Below are positions 5,950 through 8,964 of a stretch of DNA of 8,964 bases, piece after piece (within the stretch, counting starts at the first letter, position 1; every line of letters starts with the position of its first letter). This DNA is from an uncultured Lachnospiraceae bacterium (lineage in GTDB: Bacteria > Bacillota > Clostridia > Lachnospirales > Lachnospiraceae): NCBI GenBank assembly GCA_934352055.1, contig CAKRJY010000023.1, forward strand, positions 1 through 8,964. The letters are read 5' to 3'. The notes under the pieces were generated by a model that ran no database searches, had not been told where the DNA came from, and saw only the letters and a program-made list of their open reading frames with translations. The position numbers and the translations under genes are program-made.

Positions 5950-7134
5950 ATGGGAAATAAGAATAACGAAAAATTATGGACTAGTAAGTTTATTTTAATA
6001 CTAGCGATAAATGCTTTAAATGGTTTAGCTTTATATATTTCTAATCCTATAATGACTAGATATTTGGTGGCCAGAGGCGTTGAATTTGAGTACACTGGGA
6101 TTATATCAAGCCTATTATCATGGGTTGCAATGTTTTTTAGACCATTTTCAGGAGCAATGAGTGATAACATGAATAAGAAAAAATTGTTGATTTTTTCTTA
6201 TTTAGCTACTGGCTTGTGTCTAATAATGTATTCGATGATAAAATCTGTACCTCTGATAATAGTAATCAGAATAGTACATGGTGTTGCTTTTGCAGTAAGT
6301 GGAACAATTTCAATGTCATTTGCTACTTCATTTGTACCTAAATCAAGAACTGCTGAGGGAATTAGTTATTTAGGAATTGCCACTATTATTGGTAGTATGT
6401 TAGGACCGCAAATTGGAACAACTATTTTCAATGCTTTAGGTGTAAATTCAGTATTTCATATTTCTAGTGTTTTTTGTATAGCATGTCTTATACTTATTAA
6501 TTTTGTTAAATATGAAAAGCCTAAAACAGAACCTAATATAAGTACAAAATTAAAATTAGAAAACTTTTTTGCTAAAGAGTTATTAATATATGTACTATTA
6601 ATAGCAATTTTAACTTTAGGGAATGGTATTATTTCATACTATTTGGTCGATTTTGGAGATGCTAGAGGTATTGCTAATATATCATTATTCTTTACTGTTT
6701 ATTCAGTAGTATTGCTTTGTAGTAAGCCTTTTATTGGAAAAACACAAGATAAAAAAGGTATAAAGACAATTTTATATCCAGCATTTATCGTATATATGTC
6801 AGGTATTGTTATTCTTGCTAAATCATACACTTTATTACCTGTTTTATTTGCTGCAGTTTGTAAGGCTATGGGGCAAGGAAATGGGACACCGGCAATTCAA
6901 GCTGAATCAATTAAGAAAATAGATTCAACTCGATCTGGAGTTGCTTTATCTACATGTTTTATTGGTCAAGATATTGGTAACGCATTAGGGCCAATATTTG
7001 CTAGCGCAATGATTAATACCATAGGATATGAAAATATGTTTTTAACATACGCAGGAGTACTATTAATTGGATTTATTATTTATTTTGTTTATAACAAAAC
7101 GTCAAAATTGGAGGTAACAAATAATGAAAAATAA
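5950..7134 (+). CDS. Major facilitator superfamily transporter
   Basis: A 394-residue membrane transporter of the MFS_1 type with about 12 predicted helices. Loop 2-3 carries the MFS motif A variant GAMSDNMNKKKL (68-79), and a central charged loop (about 187-210) separates the two six-helix halves. A related GKTQDKKG segment (263-270) sits at the equivalent place in the second half. I start it at ATG 5950, where GGAG (5942-5945) is present and the hydrophobic N-terminus begins. An in-frame ATG at 5797 would run backwards through the hairpin and into EIID, and is rejected. It overlaps the next esterase by 11 nt, which implies coupling. The substrate is unknown. It might import an esterified sugar or aromatic glycoside, or export a product such as the acid released by the esterases. 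Confidence 0.88.
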   Translation: MGNKNNEKLWTSKFILILAINALNGLALYISNPIMTRYLVARGVEFEYTGIISSLLSWVAMFFRPFSGAMSDNMNKKKLLIFSYLATGLCLIMYSMIKSVPLIIVIRIVHGVAFAVSGTISMSFATSFVPKSRTAEGISYLGIATIIGSMLGPQIGTTIFNALGVNSVFHISSVFCIACLILINFVKYEKPKTEPNISTKLKLENFFAKELLIYVLLIAILTLGNGIISYYLVDFGDARGIANISLFFTVYSVVLLCSKPFIGKTQDKKGIKTILYPAFIVYMSGIVILAKSYTLLPVLFAAVCKAMGQGNGTPAIQAESIKKIDSTRSGVALSTCFIGQDIGNALGPIFASAMINTIGYENMFLTYAGVLLIGFIIYFVYNKTSKLEVTNNEK

Positions 7135-8374
7135 TCAATCTCAAAATATGCATTTTTTAAATTTTGATCCTATCTTTCCAAAGAATCAAGCTATAAATAA
7201 TTATAATAACGATTTAAAAGAAGGTAAAACATCACCTTTACAATTTAAACCGGAAAAATATATGAGAATGATCCATTATGGTGGAAATGATGAATTATTT
7301 GAAGTTGAAAGTGGTGCGGTTTATAACGAAGATGGAACAGTTACAGTAAGTTATTTTGCTCCTAATGCTAAATTAGTCCAAATTAAATATCGCTTACATA
7401 ATTATAAATATTCAAGTCCAAAATATCGTAAAGATAGAAAGTTTTATAGTAAAGACTATACTGTAGAAGACATGGAATTGGGTGAAGATGGATATTGGAG
7501 AAAAACAATTAATCCAGGGGTTGGATATCATTCAATTTTCTATATTGTAGATGGACAAGTTCAAATTAATAAACAAGGTCCATATGTATTTGATGATGAT
7601 GGCATTAGAAATATTGTTGATATTCCAGATGATGAAGATACTCAAATTCATGATGTACCTCACGGATCAATTACAAGAGAAATCTATTTTTCTAAAGAAA
7701 CAAATAGATATAGATGTTGCTGGATATATACACCTGCATCTTATGCTAATAGTAATAAAGAATATCCAGTGTTATTTATTCAACATGGTGGATCTCAAGA
7801 TGAAACTAGTTGGTTTGCGGCCGGTAAATTAGATATGATTTTAGATAATTTAGTTGCTAAAGGGGAAGCAGAGGAAATGATAGTTGTTTGTAACAATGGC
7901 TATGTATATAAAGAAGGAAATAACGGAATGGTTAGCGAAGGTAGATTAGATAATGTTATTATCGGTGATTGCTTACCATTTATTGAATCTAAATATCGAA
8001 TAATTAAAGATAGAAATCATAGAGCAGTTGCTGGGTTATCTATGGGGGGAGGCCATGCTAGAAGACTTGGCTTAGGGCATCCTGATGTATTTGCTAATGT
8101 TGGTATGTTTTCATCTGGAGAATGTTTTCCTACTGTCACTGATGATATGGATTTTACAGAATTATTTTCAGATGCCGATAAATTTAATAATTACATGGAT
8201 AAAGTAGTTGTCGCATGTGGAGATGCTGACCCAAGATATGATCAAACATATGAACAGGTTAAAGAATACCAAGATAAAGGATTTAACATTGAATTCTTAG
8301 CATATCAAGGACAACATGAATGGAATGTTTGGAGATATTGTGCAAAAGATTTTGTTAAGAATATTTTTAAATAG
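7124..8374 (+). CDS. Two-domain esterase: E-set (CBM48-like) N-domain plus esterase D-type hydrolase
   Basis: A 416-residue enzyme. Residues about 60-168 form a beta-rich E-set/esterase-N domain: DGTVTVSYFAPNAKLVQIKY, then GYWRKTINPGVGYHSIFYIVDG. Residues about 185-416 form a putative-esterase domain like that of ferulic acid, xylan and siderophore esterases. The oxyanion region is FIQHGGSQDETSW, the nucleophile is Ser306 in GLSMG (304-308), the likely acid is Asp369 in ACGDAD, and His398 lies in GQHEW. The triad appears complete. There is no signal peptide, so it acts inside the cell, unlike many xylan-linked relatives. GGAGG (7110-7114) is 9 nt from the ATG. The C-terminal half shares layout with the first esterase (GLSMG, CG-x-x-D, G-x-HEW-x-x-W), which suggests paralogues of different specificity. 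The acyl substrate, acetyl or hydroxycinnamoyl for example, cannot be chosen from sequence. Confidence 0.87.
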   Translation: MKNNQSQNMHFLNFDPIFPKNQAINNYNNDLKEGKTSPLQFKPEKYMRMIHYGGNDELFEVESGAVYNEDGTVTVSYFAPNAKLVQIKYRLHNYKYSSPKYRKDRKFYSKDYTVEDMELGEDGYWRKTINPGVGYHSIFYIVDGQVQINKQGPYVFDDDGIRNIVDIPDDEDTQIHDVPHGSITREIYFSKETNRYRCCWIYTPASYANSNKEYPVLFIQHGGSQDETSWFAAGKLDMILDNLVAKGEAEEMIVVCNNGYVYKEGNNGMVSEGRLDNVIIGDCLPFIESKYRIIKDRNHRAVAGLSMGGGHARRLGLGHPDVFANVGMFSSGECFPTVTDDMDFTELFSDADKFNNYMDKVVVACGDADPRYDQTYEQVKEYQDKGFNIEFLAYQGQHEWNVWRYCAKDFVKNIFK

Positions 8375-8385
8375 AGGATTAAGCT

Positions 8386-8964
8386 ATGTCTTTTGAACAT
8401 GGAAAAAATACAATAGTTAAAACGGATAAAGGTTTATTAAGAGGTTTTAAATATAATGATGTATACCATTATTATGGTATTAAATATGCTGATGCTGACA
8501 GGTTTATGCCACCTAGAGAAGTAGAAGCTTGGGAAGGTGTAAAGGAAGCTACAAACTTTGGGTATATATGTCCAAACGTTCAATATAATAGAATAGGTAA
8601 TAATGTTAAGAATCTTCATAGATTTTGGCCTGAAAGTGAAGATTGTCAATATTTAAATGTGTGGACAAAAAATATCAATAATGATGCGAAGAAGCCTGTG
8701 TTAGTTTGGTTTCATGGTGGTGGATTCTTTGATGGCTCTAGTTTAGAGCATGCTACTTATGACGGATATAGTTTGTGTGATTATGGAGATGTTGTAATTG
8801 TTACTTTAAATCATCGATTAAATGTGTTTGGATACCTAGATTTGTCAGATTATGGCGAAGAATACAAAAGAAGTAAAAATGTTGGAAATTTAGATTTGAT
8901 TGCAGCTTTACAATGGGTTAATAAAAATATTGAGAATTTTGGTGGAGATAAAGATAATGTAACT
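8386..8964 (+). CDS. Type-B carboxylesterase (PnbA-like), 3' end outside window
   Basis: The first 193 codons of a carboxylesterase/para-nitrobenzyl-esterase-type alpha/beta hydrolase; whole proteins of this family are usually about 450-550 residues. Recognisable blocks in order are VYHYYGIKYADADRF (the 'GIPYA' N-terminal motif, about 27-40), SEDCQYLNVW (84-93), the oxyanion loop FHGGGFF (109-115), LNHRLNVFGY (141-150) and GNLDLIAALQWVNKNI with FGGDKDNVT (167-193). The nucleophile motif GESAG should follow just past the edge, so catalytic competence cannot be checked. There is no signal peptide. AGAGGA (8373-8378) is 7 nt from the ATG, and the gene follows the second esterase after 11 nt, so it belongs to the same operon. 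It is unrelated in family to the other two esterases. Confidence 0.9.
   Translation, partial: MSFEHGKNTIVKTDKGLLRGFKYNDVYHYYGIKYADADRFMPPREVEAWEGVKEATNFGYICPNVQYNRIGNNVKNLHRFWPESEDCQYLNVWTKNINNDAKKPVLVWFHGGGFFDGSSLEHATYDGYSLCDYGDVVIVTLNHRLNVFGYLDLSDYGEEYKRSKNVGNLDLIAALQWVNKNIENFGGDKDNVT

Noticed and set aside
5856..6170. Minus-strand ORF of 104 codons
   Set aside because: Runs through the symmetric hairpin and the antisense of the MFS gene; no supporting RBS or family.
7551..7832. Second-frame + strand ORF
   Set aside because: Internal to the two-domain esterase in another frame; low-complexity Met/Leu/Ile-rich product.
8437..8649. Minus-strand ORF of 70 codons
   Set aside because: Antisense of the type-B carboxylesterase, whose motifs are clear.
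1..8964. CRISPR array, tRNA or rRNA genes
   Set aside because: No regularly spaced repeats, cloverleaf candidates or rRNA-like stretches were seen on reading.

Overview
The window looks like a carbohydrate-utilisation locus from a low-GC Gram-positive bacterium (Bacillota). The DNA is strongly AT-rich. Genes are packed on one strand with purine-rich Shine-Dalgarno sequences, there is a CcpA-type cre site, and the transporter and regulator are PTS types common in Bacilli, Erysipelotrichia and Lactobacillales. The exact lineage cannot be read from the sequence.

Left flank (1-803) is decayed accessory DNA. It holds the C-terminal end of a transposase resembling the IS1595 family (entering from the left edge, stop at 346), a perfect 10-bp inverted repeat straddling that stop, and then the wreck of a small XRE/Cro-type DNA-binding protein. 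The wreck (387-643) is recognisable by translation despite several stops and a frame change. An in-frame, also broken, coding-like tail continues to 799.

Regulator (834-2708): a large BglG/LicR/MtlR-like protein with two winged-HTH segments, two PRD-like domains, an EIIB-like domain and a possible EIIA-like tail. In my by-eye alignment the usual phospho-accepting His and Cys positions are occupied by other residues. It ends in a strong intrinsic terminator (2707-2754).

Control region (2755-2857): three copies of TTGCRAT (two exactly 21 bp apart), a near-consensus cre site and a perfect TATAAT -10, followed by a strong RBS. This reads as an activator-dependent, catabolite-repressed promoter for everything downstream.

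Operon (2858 to beyond 8964), all on the + strand with short gaps or overlaps: a cytoplasmic esterase D/EstA-type hydrolase; mannose-family PTS EIIB, EIIC and EIID (no EIIA in view); a 19-bp perfect hairpin; an MFS transporter; a second esterase with an N-terminal E-set (CBM48-like) domain; and the first 193 codons of a type-B carboxylesterase cut by the window edge. None of the three esterases shows a signal peptide.

The simplest joint reading, which is inference, is that an esterified (acylated) sugar or glycoside enters by the PTS and/or the MFS permease and is de-esterified in the cytoplasm by a set of three esterases. The MFS protein could instead export the released acid or an excess product.
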